A stretch of DNA of 64,000 nt from Raphanus sativus (GCF_000801105.2 NC_079514.1:28048227-28112226); one strand, 5' to 3'. Positions 15,048-26,551 are shown, counted from the first letter of the stretch. A program made the numbers and translations. Notes: generated from the sequence alone by a model not told the origin.

Positions 15048-16613
15048 AGAGAAGAAAGAGAAGAATCTAAAGATGAAAAGAATGAAAGATAATCCAAAAA
15101 ATACAAAAGAATATAAGACACAAATTCCAACGATTCAGAAAAAACTGATTATGTCGGAACATGCAACAAACTTGCATGCATCAGTATGTAGTTGAATGGG
15201 TAACTATGTAGGAGTTAGTATAACATGAATAAGTTTGATGAAACTTTTTCTTGTATGTCTGACTTAAGTCAGAATCTGATTCGGATGCGCTTCAAAGAAA
15301 TAGCCTTTCAGCGTGTCAGAAACGCTTTGTCCCACACGACCGTCAAAACCTAAAAATAATAGTAAATAACTTGTTAGAGAAATTTAATATTCAAAACCTA
15401 ATTATAAAAATAATTAAGGAAAATATGTACCATAAATTTCATAGCGATCGATCGGGATCCAAAACATCTGATATGTTTAAATTAACTTCCAAACTACTCT
15501 CTCAGCTAAGAGGTTCGATTTAATACTTGAGGATCGAATCTGAAGGAGTGTTTTAAGATTTAATTTTCGTTCATCAATAAAAATAAATTTAATTTGAAAT
15601 TCTAATTATATTTTATGATAATAAGAATTTAAATTAATTAATATTTTGGAAATAAATCTTATCATGATTCTGAAAAAAATATCTTAGATAATATTTATTT
15701 GTAATTTAAATAAAAGTAAAGATACTAAAAGATATGATGATTAAGTTATGTAGAATTTGATAAACTTTCTTGAGGAGGATTCATTTAAAAAAATCACACA
15801 TAAAAAAAAGTCATGACTTCTCTTTTAATATAATAGAGAAGAAAGAGAAGAATCTAAAGATGAAAAGAACGAAAGATAATCCAAAAAATACAAAAGAATA
15901 TAAGACACAAATTCCAACGATTCAGAAGAAACTGATTATGTCGGAACATGCAACAAACTTGCATGCATCAGTATGTAGTTGAATGGGTAACTATGTAGGA
16001 GTTAGTATAACATGAATAAGTTTGATGAAACTTTTTCTTATATGTCTGACTTAAATCAGAATATGCGCTTCAAAGAAATAGCCTTTCAGCGTGTCAGAAA
16101 CGCTCTGTCCCACACGACCGTCGAAACCTAAAAATAATAGTAAATAACTTGTTAGAGAAATTTAATATTCAAAACCTAATTATAAAAATAATTAAGGAAA
16201 ATATGTACCATAAATTTCATAGCGGTCGATCGGGATCCAAAACATCTGATATGTTTAAATTAACTTCCAAACTACTCTCTCAGCTAAGAGGTTCGATTTA
16301 ATACTTGAGGATCGAATCTGAAGGAGTGTTTTAAGATTTAATTTTCGTTCGTCAATAAAAATAAATTTAATTTGAAATTCTAATTATATTTTATGATAAT
16401 AAGAATATAAATTAATTAATCTTTTGGAAATAAATCTTATCATGATTCTGAAAAAAATATCTTAGATAATATTTATTTGTAATTTAAATAAAAGTAAAGA
16501 TACTAAAAGATATGATGATTAAGTTATGTAGAATTTTGATAAACTTTCTTGAGGAGGATTCATTTAAAAAAATCACACATAAAAAAGTCATGACTTCTCT
16601 TTTAATATAATAG
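15048..16613. repeat. 787-bp direct tandem duplication, high identity
   Basis: Unit 1 (15048-15834) and unit 2 (15835-16613) run in register from gaagaaagagaagaatc to cttttaatataatag. Only scattered single-base changes and one deletion of about 10 bp near 16062 separate them, so the duplication is recent. The short open frame within the repeat (15770-15982 and its partner) is Lys-rich simple sequence and is not a gene. Confidence 0.9.
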
Positions 16614-17780
16614 ATACATAAACACAAACTATTCACCAACTAATCAACAGCGCATTATCTAGATGACCACATTACACGCTTATTTTAACCTTCGACCAGC
16701 AAATCTAAATCTAACGTTTCGAACCATTACAAACCTCAAATAGACCCTCAGCTAAAGAACAACATTATAACACAAAGTGGCATAAACGAAAAAAAATCCT
16801 AACAGTAACCCGCGCGAAACATATGCTCCTTCGCGTCAAATTATGCATAAAGAGGATTCATGGCTCAGTCATCAGTGGAAGTTGCATTACCAATGATGTT
16901 CATTATTGTTAAAAATGTATACTCTGAAACTTATATAAAAATACAAAATAGTGATTAGTATTTATAGGTTACATTTGCCACACGAGTTTTGGTCTTAAAA
17001 TTTGGAAAATAATGTCGTTTAGTAAAAAGCAAATCATGAGAAGTATAAAACTAAAACTTCACGGCAACATTTTTTAGTCATATATTATTTTGTTTACGCT
17101 TGAATCTTTTTTCAAGCATTCTATAGTTATTTCGATAGAATATTAAACATTCTATATTTAATATATAAATAAAATTTTTAAAAGAACATAATTAAACAAA
17201 ATATGAATTGAAGATAAAATATGCTTTCATTAAATTTAAAAAAATTAAAAAATGATAATAATTAAATAAGAAAATGTCAGAGAACATATTAATAACAAAT
17301 AAAAACGAATACAGATCAAAAATATAAACGATCATCATATTCAAAACTAAATAAATATAATATTCCCATCCTAATGGCAGGTAAACCACTAGTTCTTTAA
17401 AAAATTGAAAATGTTTTTGGAGATCATGATTTAACATCACTGCATAGTGGACTTTGAAAAGTAATCAAGGGAAAAAAGTTGTGGGTTTGACCCTAAAAGA
17501 AAAAAAAGAAAAAAGTCGCGGGTCTTATCGCCACAAGTGGAAATTTCGCGAGAAGTGCAGTTTGAAAACCCACCCCCAAAAAAAAAGAAAAAAGAAAACC
17601 TCACCAACCGCGTTCAACTTCTTCATAGTGGAGTTTGAAAAACCCTATCAACCGCGTTCAATTTAATATTTATCCTGCATAACTTCACATTATTATGCAT
17701 CGATATATGAAAGCTTATTTCTCCTAAGCCACCTCTTTTCTTTTGGGGTTAACTCTCGATAGTTACTATTGTTTTATTAA
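16614..17780. other. intergenic, no supported gene
   Basis: AT-rich DNA. A short duplicated phrase (gtttgaaaa-cc-aaccgcgttcaa) occurs near 17600-17665. The minus-strand frame at 17192-17440 and the plus frame at 17454-17666 are compositionally biased and match no family known to me. Confidence 0.5.
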
Positions 17781-17800
17781 GTTGGAAGAAGAAGAGCGCA

Positions 17801-17914
17801 ATGGCGATAAAGACATCACATGCTCCTCTGTTTCGTCTTCTTTTCTGGCTATTATTTGTGGTTGGTCTCGTAGGAGCTTCAGGTCAGTTCAATCATCAAT
17901 ACTATCAGAATTGA
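17801..17914 (+). CDS. orphan signal-peptide-like small ORF or first exon
   Basis: The ATG at 17801 follows a purine-rich leader (gaagaagaagagcgca) and opens a 37-codon frame. Residues 1-7 are polar and basic, residues 9-25 are strongly hydrophobic (LFRLLFWLLFVVGLVG), and AS-G follows as a plausible signal-peptidase site. The frame then stops after GQFNHQYYQN. A possible splice donor lies at 17883, so this may be the first exon of a secreted protein whose rest was lost or displaced by the foldback element and repeats downstream. In Arabidopsis the interval between BGLU42 and CAT3 holds small secreted-peptide genes. That makes a peptide-precursor remnant possible, but this is inference. Confidence 0.45.
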   Translation: MAIKTSHAPLFRLLFWLLFVVGLVGASGQFNHQYYQN

Positions 17915-17939
17915 TCGTCTTTTCTCGTCTTTAAAAAAA

Positions 17940-18848
17940 ACTTTAAATATCGGTAAAGTGCAAAATACCTCAAACAATATTGTGAATGGAAAAAATTGAG
18001 CCAAGTGATCATGGCTTAGTGATAAAGGGCTTACACCTGTGAATTTTATTCTGGATTTGATACCTTTTAATTATCTGGAATGCTTTAAATGGTAAAAAAT
18101 GCAGATTTTACAGGTTTCGTGGTAATTAGTCTTTGGACCTAGAAAATTTTCCAGATCACACCACAGTTATAAAAAATGGAAAATTAATATCCTAGAAAAA
18201 ACTAATACAGTTAACATCTTACAAATGTGATCTTTTGTTGAATCAGAACTTCACCAATTATTAGGAGCAAAAGCAACCGTATAAATTTATTGTTAACCTT
18301 TTTTTTTAACCCTAAAAAAATTATCAAAAAGAAATTACAAAAACAATAGGGAGGAACAGAAGTCGTTCCATAATTATTTAGAATTTCAGGGTACGATTAA
18401 TTCGGGTTTTTTAGTGGAGTTCTTAACTCATGATTTGATATTTTTTTATTTTTTATACTTTTCGGCTAAGAAACGGTTCTTACATTTTTTATTAAGAGAC
18501 AGTTTTAACTTTTCTTAGTTAAAACTAAAAAAAACTCTAACAACATTCTATTAGTCGAAGCTAAAAATTCAATTTAAAAGACCGGGGTTAATTATAGTCT
18601 TAGATCTGTGTTATTTAAAAGACAAAACAAGAGTCTCTGTTGTGACTTTGGGGAAAAGAAAGAATTAAAAAGAAAAATAACCGCACAGCATAGAGGCAGA
18701 TATTTTGTCTTATTATTATGTGAATAATGTTATAAACCATTTAGATTCATGTTTATAATACCATCAAATATTAAAGGATAATAGATTACATTTCTAATTC
18801 TAACACGTATCATATCTCCAAAATGTGTGAATTTTAACTTCAACTGTT
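17940..18848. other. intergenic with a degenerate SINE-like stretch
   Basis: At about 18005-18175 a tRNA-like head (tggcttagtgataaaggg, then a weakened box B near ggatttgatacc) is followed by sequence ending in cacacca. It looks like an old plus-strand SINE. No flanking duplication was found. The remainder is AT-rich without a gene. Confidence 0.4.
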
Positions 18849-19673
18849 GTTCATCTCGAACAATACTTAGGTTCACCCTTGGGGTGAACTTATAAATTCA
18901 CCTCTTTCCTTATTTCAATCAAATTGCCATAAACATTAATATCACATTATAAATAAATTATAAATTACAAAAAAGTAAATTTTAAATCATAAACTCTAAA
19001 TTCAAATCCTAAATCCAAATTTTAGATTTTAAATTTTAAACCAAACCCTAAACCCTAAATCCAAACCTATACCCTAAACCCAAACTATATACCCTAAATC
19101 CTAAATCTAAATTTAAATCCTAAATCCTAAACCCAAACCATAAACCCTAAATCCAAACTCTAAACCCTAAACCCAAACTCTAAACCCTAAATCCTAAACC
19201 TTAAACCCAAACTGTAAACCATAAACTCGAACTCTATACACTAAAATGTATTTGAAAATACATTTGATGATCATTAACCCAAAAATATTTGAAAAATTTG
19301 GGTTTATGATTTACATTTTGGGTTTAAGGTTTAGGATTTAGCGTTTAGAGTTTGGGTTTAGGGTTTAGAGTTTGGGTTTAGGGTTTATGGTTTGAGTTTA
19401 GGGTTTAGGATTTAAATTTAGATTTAAGATTTAGGGTATAGGTTTGGGTTTAGGGTATAGGTTTGGGTTTAGGGTATGGTTTAAAATTAAAAATCTAAGA
19501 TTTGAGTTTAGGGTTCGAATTTAGAGTTTATGATTTAAAGTTTACTTCTTTTGTAATTTATAATTTATTTATTTATGTGACATTAATATTTATGGCAATA
19601 TAATTGAAATAAGGAAAGAGGTGAATTCATAAGTTCACCTCAGGGGTGAACCCAAGTATTGTTCGTTCATCTC
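18849..19673. mobile_element. 807-bp foldback (MULE-type MITE) with telomere-like arms and 9-bp TSD
   Basis: The 9-bp word gttcatctc stands at 18849-18857 and at 19665-19673. Between them 18858-19664 is a long inverted repeat. The left arm starts gaacaatacttaggttcac and the right arm ends gtgaacccaagtattgttc. The arms stay similar for about 350 bp each. Their inner halves consist of degenerate ccctaaa units on the left and tttaggg units on the right, the plant telomere-type heptamer. A short non-repeated centre lies near 19240-19310. A 9-bp duplication and long terminal inverted repeats are the signature of Mutator-like elements. No transposase is encoded. Confidence 0.85.
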
Positions 19674-19675
19674 AT

Positions 19676-20252
19676 ACACGTGGGCTATAATCTTTTTTTT
19701 TTTGATAAAAACGTGGGCTATAATCTAAAACCAGAATATTATAATTCGAGTATATTATGTTGTATATATGGAGTCTCTCCGCAATTGCTTCCAGATATTG
19801 GTTAATTTGATTGTTAGCCTTGTAGAGAACTAAAAAAAGAAAAAAAAAACTAGAGATAACTAACAAACTCACTTCTACAAAAAGTATCTCCCCGTTTCCT
19901 GTGGACTCTTGCTGCAGGGAATTTTCTAGAGAAGTCTCGCTGAAAATGATCAAACCAGTTAAGTTTCCAGAAAATGAAATTTTGAGGAAACTCTGCTAAA
20001 GCAGAGAACTGGTTAAATTATACTATGACTCAAATTTAAATGCAAACACGTGGGCTATAATCTAAAACCAGAATATCATAATTCGAGTATATTATGTTGT
20101 ATATATGGAGTCTCTCCGCAATTGCTTCCAGATATTGGTTAATTTGATTGTTAGCCTTGTAGAGAACTAAAAAAAGAAAAAAAAAACTAGAGATAACTAA
20201 CAAACTCACTTCTACAAAAAGTATCTCCCCGTTTCCTGTGGACTCTTGCTCA
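19676..20252. repeat. dispersed direct duplication of about 205 bp
   Basis: The segment from gtgggctataatctaaaacc through tcctgtggactcttgct occurs at about 19709-19913 and again at about 20050-20252, nearly identical. About 135 bp of unrelated sequence separates the copies. A shorter extra copy of gtgggctataatc stands at 19680, split off by a poly-T tract. The minus-strand frame of 93 residues over the first copy is not convincing. Confidence 0.8.
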
Positions 20253-20498
20253 CTTTTGTTGGAGTTTAAATTGAGGATGCAGTTTTATGAAGTGGTTTTA
20301 TACAAATTCGTAAAGTAGTTTAGGAAGGGTAACATGAAGTCGATTTGAGTCATTGTTAACATTGATGACGTGTACTGAGATATACAAGGGTTAGCCAAGC
20401 CTGAAAAATGAAAAAAATGTATTTGTCTAAAGACAAATTGATCTTTACGTACTTTAACTAACAAAGAAGTTTTTAGTGAATCTAGTTCAGTGACTATG

Positions 20499-20774
20499 AA
20501 AAAATAGCATTGTTTTTTTTATTAACTTCGTAGTATCTCAGACCTATAGAAAGATCCAGACTAATCTTCAAAAGGAGGTGCAGTTTACGGATATACCCTT
20601 TCTCCGGATATTCAAATGGGATCTAAATCATAGACCTATATTCGTGTTAGGTGACCAAGATAATTGTGACTTAATTTTGCGCATCAGGTGAATCGAACCT
20701 GAAACATGTTAGTGTCTCAGGCCCGCCTCTTTACCACCCGACCACAATCACTAGGTAAAAAAAATAGCATTGTT
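20499..20774 (-). mobile_element. tRNA-derived SINE with 16-bp target-site duplication
   Basis: The direct repeat aaaaaatagcattgtt occurs at 20499-20514 and at 20759-20774. Between the copies, on the minus strand, lies a head with box A (gtggtcgggtggtaaagag) and a perfect box B (ggttcgattc). The body of about 150 bp ends in a run of A residues (plus-strand T tract from 20513). The order head, body, poly-A and the long perfect duplication make this an unusually clear SINE insertion of about 244 bp. Confidence 0.9.
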
Positions 20775-22125
20775 CAACTGAAAAAATAAACTTTTCAATG
20801 TTGTTTTAGCAAGACTCCCTAGATTAAGGAATGTCTGAAAGTAATGATATATTTTAAAATTTTGGGACCAGAAAATAGATCTAGCAAGGGACTTAGTTTT
20901 GTACAATGTGCATTTATTCAAATATTATAATTTAAATAGTTTGAGTTTTCATAAAATTGTAAATAACTTTTATGATTTCTTGTTAATTCTGAAAATTTTA
21001 GTAATATTTAAAACACCAGTAAAATTATAAAATGAGAATTCGTATTTTCAGCAACAACAAAAACTTTAAAGTACCATAAAATCTTATAAGATAACCCAAT
21101 TTTAACAAGGTTATATTTAAATATTTCTTCTGTGTTTTCAAATAATTTTTTAGCTTGATAAATTAATTTATAAAAGACATTTCTAGTTACACTACATCCG
21201 AATCTAATATCTTAGGTATGAAACATATGAAACAGGTCCGTACATACACACACCACCATCAGGATCATGCAGAGGTGGTATTGCCAAACAAGATTCATCA
21301 GAAGTATTAGGGAGGAGATCTCCACCATGCAGACGTCCTCGCCTCCAAAACCCATAATACACTAGCCACGCTACATACAGTCCCTTGAGATATAGGACCA
21401 CTAGTACTCGAACTATATGTAATAATGATTTATGAATGGTTAAAATGATATATGGAGTGGAGTGACTTCAATTATATATTTATCGACATTACATGGAAAC
21501 TTCCAAATAAGAATTTTCTTGTAAAATCTATTAACTTTTACTGAATTACTATGTGTTATTGAATTTCTTGTAAAATCTATTAACCATGATTCTTAGTTTT
21601 GAAAGAGTCAATCTGTCTTAAATTATCTCTTGTTTTAAAAGGACACTAGATTATGAACCGCTTTTTAAAAATGCAGGAATAATTTTTAAAGGAATATAAT
21701 TTACAAAATCAAAATGTTCTAACATTTTATTTTAGAATATTTTTAAACTATATAATTGTATTATTTGTATTTTTATTAAATATGAAACTATATAATATAT
21801 TATTTAAATTTTGGTTTTCAATTTTTTATACTTAGGGTCTAACTGGTGACCATCTCGGGAATAGTAGGAACAAAAAGGAAAAGAATTGATGGGAATAAAA
21901 TTATGGGAATGATGAGGAACGGTTATTCATATCAAATTTAGTGAGGAATAAATTTGTTCTTTAATTCTCTACAATAAAAGGAATGAGAATGAATGAAAAG
22001 GAATGACTATTCCTAATGAATGGTAAAATTTGTTAGGAACATTAAGAAATGCATTATTCCTCTTCATTCCTTGGTCACCAGTTGGACCCTTAGATGAATG
22101 ATTCAGAGGAAAAGAAAATTGCAGA
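20775..22125. other. intergenic, with one unexplained minus-strand frame
   Basis: Mostly AT-rich. At 21204-21401 a 65-residue minus-strand frame lies in a patch of higher GC. It has a hydrophobic, aromatic N-terminal part and a C-terminal part with two cysteines and a Pro/Gly-rich stretch. It may be a fragment of a captured or dead gene; I do not recognise it. A second frame at 21969-22181 overlaps the repeats described next and is not supported. Confidence 0.4.
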
Positions 22126-22427
22126 GGCTCCTTCTGTGTATATCTTGAAAGAGTCAGTGTGTAAAGTAAACACATCTCCAAAGATCAAAAGCCTTCCATA
22201 GAGGCTCAGCCTTCTGTATATATCTTAAAAGAGTCAATATGGAAAGTAAATACATCTCCAAAGATCAAAAGCCTTCCCCTGGTGTGCCTTAAACAATATG
22301 ATTCCTGATGAAGAATTGCTACTAAACAAAAGTATAGAACTCGATGCAGATTGTCAATTATGTGTTTTTGCAGGAGAATCAACAGACCATATCATATTCT
22401 CTTGTTTGGTGGCAAAACAAGTACGAG
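22126..22427 (+). pseudogene. LINE fragment: zinc-binding (zf-RVT) region, with an internal 80-bp duplication
   Basis: The plus strand encodes a motif typical of plant non-LTR retrotransposon polyproteins, broken by a stop. SIWKVNTSPKIKSLPLVCL at about 22215-22285 is followed after an interruption by the zinc knuckle CQLC...H..FSC (Cys-x2-Cys-x8-His-x4-Cys) at about 22345-22410. The words aaagagtca-t-tg-aaagtaaa-acatctccaaagatc occur twice, about 78 bp apart, so the first part is duplicated in tandem. Only this domain survives. Confidence 0.75.
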
Positions 22428-22908
22428 CGCAGTAAAATATATATTTTATTAAAACTCAAGTACAAAATCGGAGTGTTTGGAGACTTGAATAGTAGTTTAA
22501 TGAAATTGTTTTGGATACATGGATAGTATTATCTATTAATTGTGTTTCCATAATTCACTTAGTTTAACAATTTAATTAATTATATTATCTTAATAATGAT
22601 TTACATCATTAATTATATTACCATAATAATAGTATTGCATATTTTTATTTATTAGTTAATCAATATTAAATTTGTGTCAATTATAAAATCAAAAATGTTA
22701 AATAATTAGGTTTTACATATGATTAAACGTTTGGTTTAGTTTATTTTACTAAAATATTTATATTTAGTTTCAATCGATGGAAAATTACGTACCGAAAAAC
22801 ATAGTTCAAATATATGTTTTTGTGAATAAAATAATAAGTTAAATAAAAATAACTAAAATGTGTTACATTTATTGCCACTTAATTTTTATACCATATAATT
22901 ATTTTACT

Positions 22909-23720
22909 TGATAAAAAAACTCTTTCTATTTCACACAATTTAGCCAAACACATAGAGAATGTTTTTTTTTATTAATTTATAAAATCAGTTAGACATGAAC
23001 ATTATCTGTCCATTTAGATACATGTTGTTTCTTTCGGTTATTGTTTTTTTTTATTTTGAAACCAAGCCCCGCTTGAATATTATAAACTTATGCGTGTATT
23101 TTGAGCTGGGTCATTCTCGATCTGGATGAATTTGGTTCTGATGTATAGGAACCTAAAAATATCTAAATAACAAATGTATCTAAAACGGATTCGGATATTT
23201 GTAACAAAAATAGTCATATAACCTGATTCGGTCCAGGTCTTTTGAATATCGTTAGTTATATTATGATACATCTAAAATATATAACACAAATTATGAAAAA
23301 TAAATATCGATGTATAAAAAACTCTTTCTATTTCACTTAATTTAGCTAAACACATAGAAACCGTTTTTTTACTAATTTATAAAATCAGTTAGACGTGAAC
23401 ATTATCTGTCCATTTAGGTATATGTTGTTCCTTTTGGATATCGTTTTTTTTTAAACCAAGTCCCGCTTGAATATTATAAACTTATGTGTGGATTTTGAGT
23501 AGGGTCATTCTGGATCTGGATGAATTCGGTTCTGATGTATAGGAACCTAAAAATATCTAAATAACAATTGTATCTAAAACGGGTTCGGATATTTGTAACA
23601 AAAATAGCCATATAACCTGATTCGATCTAGGTCTTTCAATATCGTTAGTTATATTATTATACATCTAAAATATATAACGCTAATTATAAAAAATAAATAT
23701 TGATGTATAAAAATATATTT
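22909..23720. repeat. direct tandem duplication, unit about 400 bp
   Basis: The units at about 22909-23310 and 23311-23720 share, in order, actctttctatttcac, aaaatcagttagac, aacattatctgtccattta, cccgcttgaatattataaac, ggaacctaaaaatatctaaa and tagttatattat. They have diverged by scattered substitutions. No gene is present; the 63-residue minus frame in unit 1 is broken in unit 2. Confidence 0.8.
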
Positions 23721-24170
23721 TAGGGGCCAATTTAACACAATATTAGTTGGTTCAGTTGAAATAAATATATTTAAAAAATTTATATGAACTGAAAAAAATC
23801 AATATAAAAGTACTGTACATTTGGATTCAAAATCATTTCTTTTAGCATCAAACTACACAAATATGTTGATTTGTATACAAATTTAAATTACAATGTAAAT
23901 ATTTAATTAATATAGAAATATGTCACATTGTTTTAAAAAAAATATCAATGTAAAAGTATTGTACAATTGCGTTCTAAAATCATTATTTTAACAACAAACC
24001 AAATAAATATGTTGATTGGAGAGGGAATAAAACAAAGCCAGAGAAACACATAGTTTACCAGACACACTCTATGTGTCTAATTTATTATAAAGAAAGTTTT
24101 AATAAGATAAATACATTCAGTAATTACAAACAAATAATATATTTCACAAAAGTGTGGATCAAAATCAAAA

Positions 24171-24202
24171 TCCGCGTTTTCGAAGCGCGGATCAAAATCT
24201 AA
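24171..24202 (+). mobile_element. Helitron-like 3' terminus (plus strand)
   Basis: A GC-rich hairpin (tccgcg...cgcgga, 24171-24191) is followed by tcaaaatCTAA at 24199-24202 and then T. Hairpin, short spacer and CTRR before a host T fit a Helitron 3' end. The matching 5' TC end was not located in the repeat-rich DNA to the left. Confidence 0.55.
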
Positions 24203-24258
24203 TGTCTATTATGCCAAAAGATGGTTTAATGAAAGCTCTCTCTTCTTTAATTATTTAA

Positions 24259-24290
24259 CTAGATTTGATCCCGCTTTTAAAGCGCGGATT
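24259..24290 (-). mobile_element. Helitron-like 3' terminus (minus strand)
   Basis: Read on the minus strand, a hairpin (ccgcgctttaaaagcggg) is followed by atcaaatCTAG and T. The terminus is at 24259. It faces the plus-strand end at 24202 across 56 bp of sequence, so two related elements lie tail to tail. The body of this one would extend to the right of 24290; its 5' end was not found. Confidence 0.5.
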
Positions 24291-24419
24291 TATTTTCCTT
24301 TATTTTTTTTAAATTGACAAATATTTAATAAATATCATATTTCCATATATTTGTTTTTTTATAAAAGACTTAAGCTTTTTATCTTTCTTTATCGTGTTTC
24401 ATTTTAAATGAGTATAGGC

Positions 24420-25010
24420 ATGATCACAATATCCGGACCCGAAGAACCAACCCAAAACCGACCCAAAAATCAGGCTACCGAAACCGATCAGATCCGGGGT
24501 AAATATCCGAATGAATTCTAAATTGCTATATCCGAAGAACCGATCCGAACCCGATCCGAACCGAGAACCAAATGAGTACCCGAAGATACCCGTAATGTGA
24601 ATATATATCTAAAAATATATGTTATAATTATATTTATAATTATTTTAATATTTTAAATTAATATCATAAGTTAACTATAATAGTCATTTTTAGTACTTTT
24701 GAGTATTTTTGGATAAAATATGACAGTTTGGATAAAAGTTTACCAAAAAACTGTATAGAATGGATATTTTTGGTTACTTTTGGTTACTTTTGAGTAATTT
24801 GGATACAAAAATTTGAACCGAATCGGATACTTTGGTTACTCTGAGTATAAATAACCGAACCCGTTTTAGATATTTTGGTTATTTGGTTATTTTTCAGGTT
24901 CTTATGCATGAGAAGCGAACCCACCCGGACCCGGAAAGATCCGACTCGAATCCGATCCGAAAAAAATAAAAATTGAATCTGATTTGTTATTCGGCCCAAA
25001 TGGCCCAAAA
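24420..25010. repeat. degenerate ATCCGA/ACCCGA-rich low-complexity block
   Basis: Runs of atccgaacccgatcc-like words at about 24430-24600 and 24890-24970 flank an AT-rich middle with tttggttac repeats. The frame at 24784-25026 is a translation of this sequence. It resembles the block at 13740-14520 in style. Confidence 0.6.
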
Positions 25011-25339
25011 AAGATGATGTGGACAATGAGCTGGATTTAAAAAAAAATGATCCAATATAGATGTGTTATTAATATTACTTGATTGTCCTTAATGAAATAT
25101 GCAATGGTATTAAAGAAATGAGTATTTTTAGTTAAAAAACCAATATGATCCTGCTTTAATAGTATAGATAGGTTGGCAACATATGACAAGTTTCCCAAAA
25201 AGATTAAAAGATATACTCCTGAATTATTTGTTACTTTTGGAAAAATATGAATAATTAGTTATTACAGACATCATGCTGAAAATTAAAGAGAAAGTGGAGA
25301 TGTGGTTCTTGGCGCTAGAATTAGAAAATATATGATCTC

Positions 25340-25640
25340 CTAAAAGTGGTTTTTGCCTCCCAAATCATGGTGTAAATGTAATATTGGTATGGTGTTCTTT
25401 TGGGCTAAGGGTTTAAGTAGTGTGTTATGGGTTTTACGAAAAAATACATTAGATGTTTTGATTCATACCCAACGAGTTTCCAAAAAAATCTCCAACGTCA
25501 ATGAGTTCCAGTTTCAGGTAATTTTGTGGGCATTTCATAGCATGGAAGTGCATCGTATGAACCTTCTGGGTGTAGTGATGTGACCAAAAGCATGGCCTTC
25601 ATACATGTTTCAGAGTTCTTAAATTTTAAGTGATATCTTC
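25340..25640 (+). pseudogene. LINE fragment: RNase H-like (RVT_3) domain
   Basis: The plus-strand frame contains PPKSWCKCNIG, then WVLR and later FQVILWAFHSMEVHR. These correspond to the start of the RNase H-like domain found at the C-terminus of many plant LINE proteins (usual pattern P-W-K-x-N-x-D/G ... G-W-V-x-R-D ... A-x-L-x-A-L). It stops after the LLGVVM segment, and nothing upstream in frame continues the reverse transcriptase. It lies about 190 bp left of the outer gypsy element. Confidence 0.6.
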
Positions 25641-25826
25641 AAAAAAGATGATGGCATGTCTTAAAAGAGGAAAAGAAAACAAAAAGAGATGCTTTTCTCT
25701 CTTTTTTTGTCATATATTTAAACAGATTTATAGTGACTATGTTAATCATACCGGGAGTTTCGCATCCATGTGAACGACGAAAGACAATTGTATCTTTACA
25801 CTGTGTGCTAGAAAATTCGCATTAGT

Positions 25827-26551
25827 TGATATTCGTGTTTACGCACACCAATTAACCTAATAAAATGGTATGTCGATATAGCACTTTAGGATCGAATCCG
25901 CAGAGACCAACTATTACACTTTATTTTTGTGGGATCAATATCAAGCTAAAACAATATGGGGGTTTTGATTGAGGGTAATGTGACAAGCAGCAAATAATGT
26001 AAATGTAAATTCAATTTAAAGAAAAGCCAGCCTAGGGTTTCTTCATCGGGTGCTAAAACTTGTGAGCTGAACAATTATTCAAGTGCTAATAAGAACAGTC
26101 TAGAACTCGGATCATTCAAGTAGAACAGCCCACTGTCGTGGTACTGCTCCCTATGCTGATCGATCTCACCGTCTAACTGTCGTTGAGGTGAGAAGCGATC
26201 ACAAGCAATAGAGATCAGGTCCGATAGGTTCACAGAACACCCTAATATCTACTTTCGCTGATTAGGGATGCAATGCTCATTGAAAACAGCTCTAGCAACC
26301 TATTACACAGTTAATGAACATGTTAAACCTATGATCTAACATTAAGCGGCCAGTTTAATGCAAGCAATAAAAACGGTTATGAATGAAGACAATCAAATGA
26401 TTCACTTATCTATGTTTAGCTCACGAAATTAACACCCTAGAACCCTAGACAAGCTAGCCGACTACTCAGCCATGACACAAGAGATCAAAGACATGGATAC
26501 TGAATAATACTTCATAAAAATAACAGAAACAAAGAGAGGGTTCAGGATAAT
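25827..26551 (-). repeat. 3' LTR of the outer element, distal part
   Basis: It begins on the plus strand tgatattcgtg, matching the right LTR at 37969-38708, and is cut at the ataat target site by the inner element. The rest of the same LTR resumes at 34288 and runs to about 34458. The right-hand copy at 38700-38712 reads straight through (ggataatcttctc) and shows the empty site. A word of about 20 bp present in the right LTR near 38000 is missing here. Confidence 0.85.

Noticed and set aside
18960..19560. Interstitial telomere or chromosome-fusion scar
   Set aside because: The ccctaaa-type units are degenerate, occur in inverted orientation on two arms and lie inside an insertion with 9-bp target-site duplications.
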